A stretch of DNA of 10,089 nt from contig CALHST010000029.1 in assembly GCA_938038825.1 (NCBI GenBank), positions 1 through 10,089 on the forward strand, in the 5' to 3' direction. Positions 1 to 5,110 of this stretch are shown one piece after another; within the stretch, counting starts at the first letter, position 1, and each line of letters begins with the position of its first letter. Under the pieces are notes generated by a model. That model was not told the origin of the DNA. It searched no databases and was given only the letters and a program-made list of their open reading frames with translations. The position numbers and the translations under genes are program-made. The DNA comes from an uncultured Paracoccaceae bacterium (GTDB lineage Bacteria; Pseudomonadota; Alphaproteobacteria; Rhodobacterales; Rhodobacteraceae).

Positions 1-884
1 AGATTTTGAACCAATCGAAGGATCTCGTTTTCGGCGACGCCTTCATCTGTGCCATTGGTGAACACAGCGATGGTTGCAGGATCGGGCCGGTCAGGAAAAT
101 AATAAACAGCATTCACACTAAACGGCCCGGCGCCGGAATGCCCTATTGCCGTGCCGATCGTTTTCATTGTCCCGCGCATAAGACCAAGGCCATAACCATG
201 TGTGGTCCATGGACGGTTAGGCAACTCACCGCCAAGCGGGTGCGCGACACACATGGTTTCAAGTGTCGCGGGTTCCAACAGGTGACCATCGAACAAGCCG
301 CGGATGAGGAGTGCGGCCTCGCGTGCAGTTCCCGCTAAGCAACGGTGATACACCCAGCCGGGATGATAACGCGCAGCCTCTGGCCAATGCAAAGTGGCAA
401 AGGTCTCTGGTGTTTGGTCAATCACAGTGTCGGTCAGATCCAAGGGATCTCGCAGATGCGTCTTGAACACTGTGTCCAATGGCAGTTCCGTCGAGGTTTC
501 GATCAAGTTTGCGACGAAGGCATAACCGATATTGGAATAAGACCACCCTTGCCCCGGGGCGAACAACATCCCCTGTTTCATGGCACGCTTTAACATGTCG
601 GCTTGGGGCCAAGGGAGCGTTTGAGCGGCTACCGCCGCGTGGTAGTGAGGGAGGCTTGTGTAATCGGGTAATCCGGCCGTATGGGCCAAAAGGTGGCGCA
701 GGGTATAGGATTGATCGGGCAGGGGCGCGTCCAGATTCAACACACCACGCTCGACCAGCCGTAATGCGACAATGGCGAGGGCCGTTTTGGTCAAGCTCCA
801 ATAAGGAAAGCGCGCGTTGGGCGATCCGCTCTGTCCAGTCTTGCCTGACGCAGTGATCCAAAAGCTGTGAAAAGGGGGAGGCAT
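1..884 (-). CDS. Class C beta-lactamase-like serine hydrolase (3' end outside window)
   Basis: The first 294 residues of a serine hydrolase of the beta-lactamase class C / penicillin-binding protein fold. Translating the minus strand from 884 gives the family's catalytic landmarks: S-L-T-K (Ser30 nucleophile, Lys33) in the context YWSLTKTAL, the Tyr-Ser-Asn triad at 116-118 (WSYSNIGY), and the third-box equivalent His249-Ser250-Gly251 (GHSGAGPF). LLAHTAGLPDY near 65-75 is also typical. There is no signal peptide, so it is probably cytoplasmic and more likely an esterase or peptidase than an antibiotic-resistance enzyme; the substrate is unknown. The ATG at 884 is the first ATG after an in-frame TAG (894-896) and leaves the usual short lead-in before SxxK. 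No Shine-Dalgarno sequence is visible. The reading frame stays open to base 1, so the C-terminus is missing only because the window ends. Confidence 0.88.
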   Translation of the reverse strand, partial: MPPPFHSFWITASGKTGQSGSPNARFPYWSLTKTALAIVALRLVERGVLNLDAPLPDQSYTLRHLLAHTAGLPDYTSLPHYHAAVAAQTLPWPQADMLKRAMKQGMLFAPGQGWSYSNIGYAFVANLIETSTELPLDTVFKTHLRDPLDLTDTVIDQTPETFATLHWPEAARYHPGWVYHRCLAGTAREAALLIRGLFDGHLLEPATLETMCVAHPLGGELPNRPWTTHGYGLGLMRGTMKTIGTAIGHSGAGPFSVNAVYYFPDRPDPATIAVFTNGTDEGVAENEILRLVQN

Positions 885-919
885 CAAACGACGCTAATCG
901 GTGTCGTCGAGATGGTCAA
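884..919 (-). promoter_or_regulatory. Possible promoter of the serine hydrolase, giving a leaderless transcript
   Basis: Reading the minus strand, TTGACC (919-914) and TAGCGT (896-891) are separated by exactly 17 bases. The last base of the -10-like box is six bases before the A of the ATG at 884, so transcription would begin at or next to the start codon. This fits the absence of a ribosome binding site. The -10 match is weak, so the call is tentative. Confidence 0.3.
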
Positions 920-950
920 TTTGTTGACGCATCAGAATTTGCAGGGTCAC

Positions 951-975
951 ATGAAAACGGCGCCCAAAGGCGCCG
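951..975 (-). terminator. Rho-independent terminator of the cold-shock gene
   Basis: CGGCGCC (958-964) pairs perfectly with GGCGCCG (969-975) around a four-base loop. On the minus strand the stem is followed by a short T run (TTTTC, 957-953). It lies about 30 bases downstream of the cold-shock gene stop and separates that gene from the serine hydrolase. Confidence 0.8.
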
Positions 976-1004
976 CAATCGAATTCGATGAAGTCTGGAA
1001 CGAC

Positions 1005-1211
1005 TTATTTGAGTTCCAGATTCGCTGCAGATTCACGACCGTCGCGGCCAGCTTGCAGTTCATATTCAACTTTTTGGTTGTCAGCCAGACCGGTCAGACC
1101 GGAACGTTCGACAGCAGAAATGTGTACGAACACATCTTTGCCACCATCGTCTGGTGCGATGAAGCCGAAGCCTTTAGTGCTGTTGAACCATTTTACGGTG
1201 CCTGAAGCCAT
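1005..1211 (-). CDS. cspA: Cold-shock protein, CspA family
   Basis: A 68-residue single-domain nucleic-acid-binding protein that would act as an RNA chaperone in the cytoplasm. The two RNA-binding motifs are intact: RNP1 K-G-F-G-F-I at residues 13-18, and RNP2 V-F-V-H-I at 27-31. The start GTVKWFN and the length are standard for the family. The ATG at 1211 has a good ribosome binding site, AAGGAG (1225-1220), eight bases upstream. The gene stands alone: a terminator follows at 951-975, and 358 bases separate it from the gene upstream. Bacteria usually carry several csp paralogues and not all are cold-induced, so the symbol gives the family rather than a proven orthologue. Confidence 0.95.
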   Translation of the reverse strand: MASGTVKWFNSTKGFGFIAPDDGGKDVFVHISAVERSGLTGLADNQKVEYELQAGRDGRESAANLELK

Positions 1212-1335
1212 CCCGTAGTCTCCTTATCAAGTATCCTGCCCACAGTATGCAGCAGTTCGGCGGCGTTTTCTATGATCGAGTGCCAGCCGCCATGAATGGA
1301 GTATGGGGATCGATAGGAATTAACGTAGCGCCTCG

Positions 1336-1364
1336 CATATGGGGGTTACCGGGCCATCCGTCAA
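1336..1364 (-). promoter_or_regulatory. Possible cspA promoter with long 5' leader
   Basis: On the minus strand TTGACG (1364-1359) and CATATG (1341-1336) lie 17 bases apart. Initiation near 1329 would give cspA an untranslated leader of roughly 118 bases, and long leaders are known for cold-shock genes of this family. The -35 box is good and the -10 box poor. Other AT-rich hexamers in the gap could serve instead. Confidence 0.28.
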
Positions 1365-1513
1365 TGTGTTTCGGCCATTTTTCGCTTATTATGCGGCTAA
1401 ATCGCATCTGATCGACGATGCGATCATGGTCAAATTGGGTCTCAGCGCTGGGTTGAATGGGGTTGAGCAAGGCTTTGATGCCACTTTGTTGAAGCATCAT
1501 TCGTTTTTCTGGG

Positions 1514-1547
1514 AACGAAAAACGCGGGCCGTTTGGTGACCCGCGTT
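1514..1547 (-). terminator. Rho-independent terminator of the tetR-pspA-yiaA module
   Basis: AACGCGGG (1521-1528) pairs with CCCGCGTT (1540-1547) around an 11-base loop. On the minus strand the GC-rich stem runs into TTTTTCGTT. It starts 22 bases after the yiaA-like stop codon and so closes that transcription unit. In the plus direction the hairpin is followed by a poorer T stretch. Confidence 0.8.
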
Positions 1548-1569
1548 CAGTGTGTTTTCCCGAGAGGTG

Positions 1570-1848
1570 TTAATTGACCTCAGCGACGTAATCCTCGAGC
1601 AGTTTTTCGTTACGTGCTTCTTCGATGCGGCGAATGCGATCTTCACTCGACTTCCAATCAAAGCGGTATTTGACCACGTTGATCAAGGAAATGGTGAGCA
1701 TCAGAACGCCCATGCCCCAAAATCCTTTGGTGGATAAGGGCACCTCGGTGGACAGATAGAGAGAGAGCCCCAATAATCCATACGCGATAACGGCGCCCAG
1801 GACATTGATGAACATAATCAGTGTGTTGTCATTCTTTTCGGTCAGCAT
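1570..1848 (-). CDS. YiaA/YiaB-family inner-membrane protein
   Basis: A 92-residue membrane protein with two hydrophobic helices (about 11-33 and 42-60), followed by a charged tail. L-S-T-K-G-F-W-G-M-G at 38-47 matches the turn and second helix of the YiaA/YiaB two-helix family, in which a lysine-glycine-phenylalanine starts the second helix. The tail RIRRIEEARNEKLL (71-84) is of the kind I recall in alphaproteobacterial members. The biochemical role of the family is not established. The ATG at 1848 is preceded by TAGGAGA at good spacing. It lies 31 bases after the pspA-like stop on the same strand and before a terminator, so it is almost certainly co-transcribed with pspA. That context suggests a part in inner-membrane maintenance (inference). 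Confidence 0.8.
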   Translation of the reverse strand: MLTEKNDNTLIMFINVLGAVIAYGLLGLSLYLSTEVPLSTKGFWGMGVLMLTISLINVVKYRFDWKSSEDRIRRIEEARNEKLLEDYVAEVN

Positions 1849-1879
1849 TGTATGTCTCCTAATTCAGAAATGTGATGTG

Positions 1880-2551
1880 TTATTTGAAGCGCGCCAAAAC
1901 ATCGGCAGCGGTGGTTTTTGTGGATGCACCAAGGCCCTTTGCAGCCATTCGGTCAGCGACGGTTTCGTGGTTTAGACCGGCATCAATTTCGCGCAGGATC
2001 TCTGATTTTTCGAATGGGTCGTCCCGGTTCATTACTTGGGAAATCAACTCTTCGGCTTCATCCATGGCGCCCGTTGACAGCCCGCCCGTGTGTCCCAACC
2101 GCGTTTGTAAAGCTTGTTCGCGACGCACTGATTTCGCGGCGATGGCCCCTTGTTTCAGATCCGTCAGGCGGCGGTGCGCTGTTTCAACAGACCCTTCAAG
2201 CCGCAGAACACGGGATTCAAGACGCCGAATGGTCTCCTCTCGGACGATGAATTCGTTTTCCATGGTTGCGATGGCATTTGCGGCCTCCATGGCCAGGGTC
2301 TCTTCGCCTTGAGCCACCGCTTCCTTTGTTCGAATAACCAGATCTGCAATCCGGGTTTGCAAGGCTTCGGCTTGGCGTTCTTCGGACCGTTTGCGTTGGA
2401 TCAAACCTGCCAAAGATACTTTGGCCGCTTTCAAACTGGTGGTCGCTTCGCGGATTTTTTGCTCGATGAGTTCAATGGAGTAAATGTCGCGCACGCGTTC
2501 TTCCGTCCGTGCGTTTGCGCCATTAATCAAAGTCCTTAACGTTCCAAACAT
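1880..2551 (-). CDS. pspA: PspA/IM30 (Vipp1) family phage-shock-type protein
   Basis: A 223-residue, mostly helical, coiled-coil protein of the PspA/IM30 family, peripheral membrane proteins that bind and stabilise the inner membrane under stress. The N-terminus MFGTLRTLINGANARTEE has the amphipathic character expected of the membrane-contact helix. Residues 25-145 are heptad-rich (for example LIEQKIREATTSLKAAK, and ETIRRLESRVLRLEG at 106-120). A C-terminal extension (about 160-223) ends in AADVLARFK. I chose the ATG at 2551 because AAGGGA precedes it by about eight bases and the family starts at MF. An in-frame ATG at 2581 would add ten residues, but it lies inside an operator-like palindrome and lacks a ribosome binding site. 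No pspF, pspB or pspC lies nearby; a TetR regulator sits directly upstream instead. Confidence 0.88.
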   Translation of the reverse strand: MFGTLRTLINGANARTEERVRDIYSIELIEQKIREATTSLKAAKVSLAGLIQRKRSEERQAEALQTRIADLVIRTKEAVAQGEETLAMEAANAIATMENEFIVREETIRRLESRVLRLEGSVETAHRRLTDLKQGAIAAKSVRREQALQTRLGHTGGLSTGAMDEAEELISQVMNRDDPFEKSEILREIDAGLNHETVADRMAAKGLGASTKTTAADVLARFK

Positions 2552-2567
2552 TGTGCTATCCCTTTCG

Positions 2568-2580
2568 TGAACATCGTTCA
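2568..2580. promoter_or_regulatory. Operator-like palindrome 1 (pspA side)
   Basis: TGAACATCGTTCA, a perfect 5+3+5 palindrome. It lies 17 bases upstream of the pspA ATG and about where transcription would begin from the promoter proposed at 2587-2616. It is one of four sites sharing TGAAC-N3-GTTCA in this module, so it is the likely binding site of the TetR protein encoded next door (inference). Confidence 0.7.
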
Positions 2581-2586
2581 TGAATG

Positions 2587-2616
2587 GGTATATGGTATTT
2601 ACTGAACGCTGTTCAA
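2587..2616 (-). promoter_or_regulatory. Probable pspA-yiaA promoter
   Basis: On the minus strand TTGAAC (2616-2611) and TATACC (2592-2587) are separated by 18 bases, each matching four of six sigma-70 consensus positions. The -35 box lies within palindrome 2, and the predicted start falls at palindrome 1, so a bound repressor would block the polymerase. The hexamers are imperfect and no transcript data are available. Confidence 0.45.
2603..2615. promoter_or_regulatory. Operator-like palindrome 2 (over the -35 box)
   Basis: TGAACGCTGTTCA, a perfect palindrome identical in both arms to the other three. It overlaps the putative pspA -35 box. It is 35 bases from palindrome 1 and 22 bases from palindrome 3, so copies 2 and 3 lie about two helical turns apart, on roughly the same DNA face. 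Confidence 0.7.
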
Positions 2617-2624
2617 GAAAAAAA

Positions 2625-2637
2625 TGAACGAAGTTCA
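2625..2637. promoter_or_regulatory. Operator-like palindrome 3
   Basis: TGAACGAAGTTCA, a perfect palindrome with the same arms as the other copies. It lies just upstream of the putative pspA promoter and 22 bases downstream of the tetR stop codon. A run of seven T on the minus strand separates it from palindrome 2. Confidence 0.7.
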
Positions 2638-2659
2638 GAAACGCATTGTTTCCGGATGG

Positions 2660-3253
2660 TTAACGACCGATATCAGCGAGGAGTTCGCTTATCATGGTCT
2701 CAATTTCTGCCAGTGGAACAGCCGAGATTCGCTTTTCCAGACCAAGCAGAACGATTCCATGCACCGCGGAAAACAAAGTGCGCACCGATAAATCAAGCGC
2801 AGGCCGGGTTTTGTCTGGGTAAATCTCGGACAAGGGGGTCGCAATCAGTGAGAAGACAGCAGAAAGTTCTTGCAGATACCAATCTGGAACAGGGCCATCC
2901 GTGGACATTTCCAGATCAAACAAGGCGCGCCAAAGTGCGGTATTGTCGGCGGCAAAGCGCAAATACGCGTGGCTCATGATGATAAGGCTGCTATGGGGAT
3001 CCTCGGGGGATTTGTCTTTTACCGCGTTCGTGACCTCGGCACCCAAACGGCGAAACGTGCGCCCATTCACGGCCATCGTCAGGGCCTGCATGTCTTCAAA
3101 ATGGGTGTAAATGGCCCCCAAAGCACATCCTGCCTCTTTTGCGACATCGCGGGCTTTCAAAGCATGTAGACCGTCTGACGCAATGCGCTTTTCCGCAACA
3201 TCTATAAGTGTGATACGCAGCTGCGCACGGCGCGCTTCGACTTTACCTGCCAT
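2660..3253 (-). CDS. TetR/AcrR-family transcriptional regulator (WHG-type C-terminal domain)
   Basis: A 197-residue helical repressor-type protein. The N-terminal DNA-binding domain has its helix-turn-helix at about 32-52 (LKARDVAKEAGCALGAIYTHF, with Y49 and F52 as in the family). The C-terminal ligand and dimer domain contains ALWRALF (106-112) and AVHGIVLL (163-170), features of the TetR subgroup with a WHG-type C-terminal domain. The ligand cannot be inferred. The ATG at 3253 follows AAAGG at about seven bases. The gene is followed on the same strand, after 108 bases, by pspA and yiaA. One TGAAC-N3-GTTCA palindrome precedes it and three precede pspA, so it is likely an autoregulated local repressor of the membrane-stress genes. 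No terminator separates it from pspA, so read-through is possible. Confidence 0.9.
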   Translation of the reverse strand: MAGKVEARRAQLRITLIDVAEKRIASDGLHALKARDVAKEAGCALGAIYTHFEDMQALTMAVNGRTFRRLGAEVTNAVKDKSPEDPHSSLIIMSHAYLRFAADNTALWRALFDLEMSTDGPVPDWYLQELSAVFSLIATPLSEIYPDKTRPALDLSVRTLFSAVHGIVLLGLEKRISAVPLAEIETMISELLADIGR

Positions 3254-3267
3254 GAGAGAGACCTTTT

Positions 3268-3280
3268 TGAACTCAGTTCA
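3268..3280. promoter_or_regulatory. Operator-like palindrome 4 (upstream of tetR)
   Basis: TGAACTCAGTTCA, a perfect palindrome sharing both arms with the three copies before pspA. It sits 14 bases upstream of the tetR start codon, directly before its ribosome binding site. A weak promoter candidate, TTGTGT-17-TAATCC on the minus strand, lies just upstream. This placement is what autorepression would need. Confidence 0.7.
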
Positions 3281-3315
3281 GGATTAGTCTTGCCCTCAGG
3301 TAAACACAAGCGCTG

Positions 3316-3371
3316 CGTGAGCTAAAGCTCACCCTACATATACGTCACTGTAAGGTGAGCTTTAGCTCACG
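3316..3371. repeat. 18-bp perfect inverted repeat made of two palindromic units
   Basis: CGTGAGCTAAAGCTCACC (3316-3333) is the exact reverse complement of GGTGAGCTTTAGCTCACG (3354-3371), with 20 bases between. Each arm is itself nearly palindromic: GTGAGCT-AA-AGCTCAC and GTGAGCT-TT-AGCTCAC. The right arm touches the stop codon of the SCO-like gene (TAA at 3374-3372), so in that mRNA it would fold into one long stem or two short hairpins just after translation ends. There is no T run, so it is not a classic terminator. It may be an mRNA-stabilising or attenuating hairpin, a dispersed intergenic repeat, or paired regulator sites. Confidence 0.85.
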
Positions 3372-3929
3372 TTAGCTGGATCCGTTGACGTATTTGCGCA
3401 CGATACCGGTCATTTGCTCGGCACTTAAAATAGGAGGGAATAACGTCAGAAGTTCACCCTCCGCGTCCATAAGGTGAATGAACCCGGTATGACTGTAGAT
3501 CCAGCCATATTCGGGATCCTGGAACAGCTTTTCGAATTCCACATTAAACGCATCATAAGCCTGCGCCAGATCTTGCTCGTCTCCTGTCAGTCCAATGAAA
3601 TCCGGGTGCAGCGCCGCCAAAGGCGCGTCCATCGTCTCGACTGTGTCTTGAATTGGATCAATGGTGATCAACACGGGTGTCACACCATGGCCGTCTTCTG
3701 CGAGGGCGTCCGTGACCTGCGCCATCAAAGGCAATGCTGCAGAACAGATGTTCAGACAATTGGCATAGCCAAAGAAGACAAGCTGCGCATGGCCATTCGG
3801 GTCTTTGTGCGTGCGTGTCTCACCATGTTGAGTGGTCAGCGCATATGGACCACCCAGATCCACAGGAAAGGGGCTATTGGCCAGCGCCGGGTTGGCCAAA
3901 GCGGCGGCAAAGAGCGTGGCTCGCCACAT
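3372..3929 (-). CDS. SCO1/SenC/PrrC-family copper-binding thioredoxin-fold protein
   Basis: A 185-residue exported protein with the SCO thioredoxin fold; SCO proteins deliver copper to, or manage thiols of, the CuA site of cytochrome c oxidase in the periplasm. Residues 1-17 look like a cleavable signal peptide ending ANPALA. The copper ligands are present: Cys58-x3-Cys62 in GYANCLNICSAALP, and His147 in YSHTGFIHLMDAEG. The prolines common in the family's CPxxCP version are missing. Typical fold segments follow, such as VLITIDPIQDT and the acidic DAEGEL near the end. The ATG at 3929 overlaps the upstream stop as TGATG; a TTG one codon earlier is the alternative. The overlap implies translational coupling with the two upstream genes. 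Confidence 0.85.
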   Translation of the reverse strand: MWRATLFAAALANPALANSPFPVDLGGPYALTTQHGETRTHKDPNGHAQLVFFGYANCLNICSAALPLMAQVTDALAEDGHGVTPVLITIDPIQDTVETMDAPLAALHPDFIGLTGDEQDLAQAYDAFNVEFEKLFQDPEYGWIYSHTGFIHLMDAEGELLTLFPPILSAEQMTGIVRKYVNGSS

Positions 3930-4495
3930 CAAAAGTTTTCCTCGGCATAGGTTTTGTCTTCTTCCAGTCCCAGACCCAGATAGCCTTCGTCCGCAATGAT
4001 GGCTTTCACGCGGGGATCGCGACGAAACCAGGCGCCTTTGCCTTTGGCTTCGGGATGATCTGCGGCCCAGAGTTTACTGCCCTTGTTGGCCTTAGCGGGT
4101 TTGTCCGCACCATCAACCAAGATCGTCTGGACTTGGAAGACGTTTTTCACGTTTAAGTCTTCGTCTTCAATCATCAGCCCATCGACGGTCACGGTCTGAT
4201 TGCAATACAATGCCAAATCGCGTGCAGCCCCCATGAAGTTTGCTTGCGAGTTTTTCATGGCCAGCACCAAGACATCATCTGCCGTGCGCAAAAGCCCCAT
4301 TTGCCGTGAGCCCGCGCCACAATCTTCGACGCAATTGCCGGTTAATTCACAGGTGACGTCCACGACTTTCGCTTCAAAGCGTGCGGGCACTTCAGCATAC
4401 AGGTTCCAACTACGGGCTTTGGACCCTTCCGAGAAATCCTGTGCCGCCAAAGGGGCAGCAATCAGAGCGAGGGCGGTTGAAAGAGCTATTTTCAT
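3929..4495 (-). CDS. Exported cysteine-containing protein of unknown function
   Basis: A 188-residue protein with a clear signal peptide (MKIALSTALALIAAPLAA, cleavage after about residue 18). I do not recognise a named family. The mature part has Cys49, Cys55, Cys59 and Cys98, with C55-V-E-D-C59 forming a C-x3-C pair, and a lysine-rich C-terminal third (residues 130-165). The segment KVVDVTC...C-x3-C...RQMGLL, followed by TVTVDG, lines up with the product of the preceding gene, so the two appear to be distant relatives. The ATG at 4495 overlaps the preceding stop by four bases (ATGA), and its own stop overlaps the SCO-like start. The setting suggests a periplasmic role in copper or thiol handling together with the SCO protein (inference). 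Confidence 0.75.
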   Translation of the reverse strand: MKIALSTALALIAAPLAAQDFSEGSKARSWNLYAEVPARFEAKVVDVTCELTGNCVEDCGAGSRQMGLLRTADDVLVLAMKNSQANFMGAARDLALYCNQTVTVDGLMIEDEDLNVKNVFQVQTILVDGADKPAKANKGSKLWAADHPEAKGKGAWFRRDPRVKAIIADEGYLGLGLEEDKTYAEENF

Positions 4496-4938
4496 TTGTT
4501 TGGATCCGGAAATGCGAAGGCAGGGATCGTACCATAATCTTCATGGGTACGGTTGACGATGTCGCTATCTGTGGTCACTTCGGACACAATCAAATAGTTT
4601 AGCCCGTCGCGTTCATACAACATCCCATCAGCCTCAACCGTGTGGGCTGCCAGTTTCAAAGCGGTGTCGCCCCCTGCGGATGCATCATCCGCGCCGACTT
4701 TCAAAACCATATAAACGGTGCCATCTTCCGCCAAAAGACCGACGGGAATACCACCCGCAGAGCACCACAAAGCACATGTATGGTGGGCAGATCCCACAAC
4801 AGCATCCGGGCCACCCATGACCCCCGAATAATAGCACCACGTATCAATGATTTCGCCTTTGACCTGAACTCGCGTTCCGTCAGCGGCATGTACTGACATC
4901 GGAGCAAGTAGGAGTGCAGCAGCAATAAATGCACGCAT
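4492..4938 (-). CDS. Exported small cysteine/histidine protein of unknown function
   Basis: A 148-residue protein with a signal peptide (MRAFIAAALLLAPMSVHA, then ADGT). After export the chain opens with VQVKGEIIDTWCYY (Cys35). Next come His52-His53, Cys55 and Cys59 in AHHTCALWCSAGGIPVGLL, a cluster that could bind a metal or form a disulphide. Later segments look like small beta strands (TVYMVLK, HTVEADGMLYERDG, YLIVSEV), compatible with a compact beta-barrel, but I cannot name a family. It is the first gene of the operon. AAGGGAG precedes the start: spacing is best for a GTG at 4941, while the ATG at 4938 is the conventional choice, and the two differ by one residue. Its stop overlaps the next start by four bases. 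Confidence 0.75.
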   Translation of the reverse strand: MRAFIAAALLLAPMSVHAADGTRVQVKGEIIDTWCYYSGVMGGPDAVVGSAHHTCALWCSAGGIPVGLLAEDGTVYMVLKVGADDASAGGDTALKLAAHTVEADGMLYERDGLNYLIVSEVTTDSDIVNRTHEDYGTIPAFAFPDPNK

Positions 4939-5110
4939 CACGGTTGGATCTCCCTTGTTTGATTGAGCGCATCTTACTCGGAAACACTGAGAACCAAAGA
5001 GAAAGATCAGTCACAAGCCCGCGATTGCCCGAAAACAACCGGCGCAATGTTACCATGCAGATGGACAGAGCACTCTATTTGATCACCGCCCATGAATGCG
5101 CGAAATTGAA

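Larger units (their letters stand above)
1212..1569. other. 358-base stretch with no convincing gene
   Basis: This gap separates cspA from the yiaA-like gene. It holds the cspA ribosome binding site, a possible cspA promoter (1336-1364) and the yiaA terminator (1514-1547). Two open frames cross it: 76 codons on the minus strand (1500 to 1270) and 66 codons on the plus strand (1339 to 1539). Neither has a recognisable ribosome binding site or domain. They overlap on opposite strands, and the plus-strand one runs into the terminator hairpin. Codon use in the minus-strand frame is not absurd, so a small unrecognised protein or a decayed remnant cannot be excluded. Confidence 0.5.

Noticed and set aside
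418..861. 147-codon minus-strand open frame inside the serine hydrolase region
   Set aside because: It is in a different frame from the gene with SxxK, YSN and HSG motifs and has no domain-like features.
894..932. 12-codon upstream leader peptide (MRQQIDHLDDTD) in frame before the serine hydrolase
   Set aside because: There is no ribosome binding site or attenuator-like structure, and it overlaps the putative promoter.
2552..2581. Longer pspA start at the in-frame ATG at 2581
   Set aside because: It has no ribosome binding site, lies in palindrome 1, and adds ten residues before the family's usual MF start; AAGGGA before 2551 is convincing.
2568..2637. LexA/SOS box of the alphaproteobacterial type (GTTC-N7-GTTC)
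   Set aside because: The GAAC and GTTC words are arranged as inverted repeats with a three-base spacer, not as direct repeats seven bases apart.
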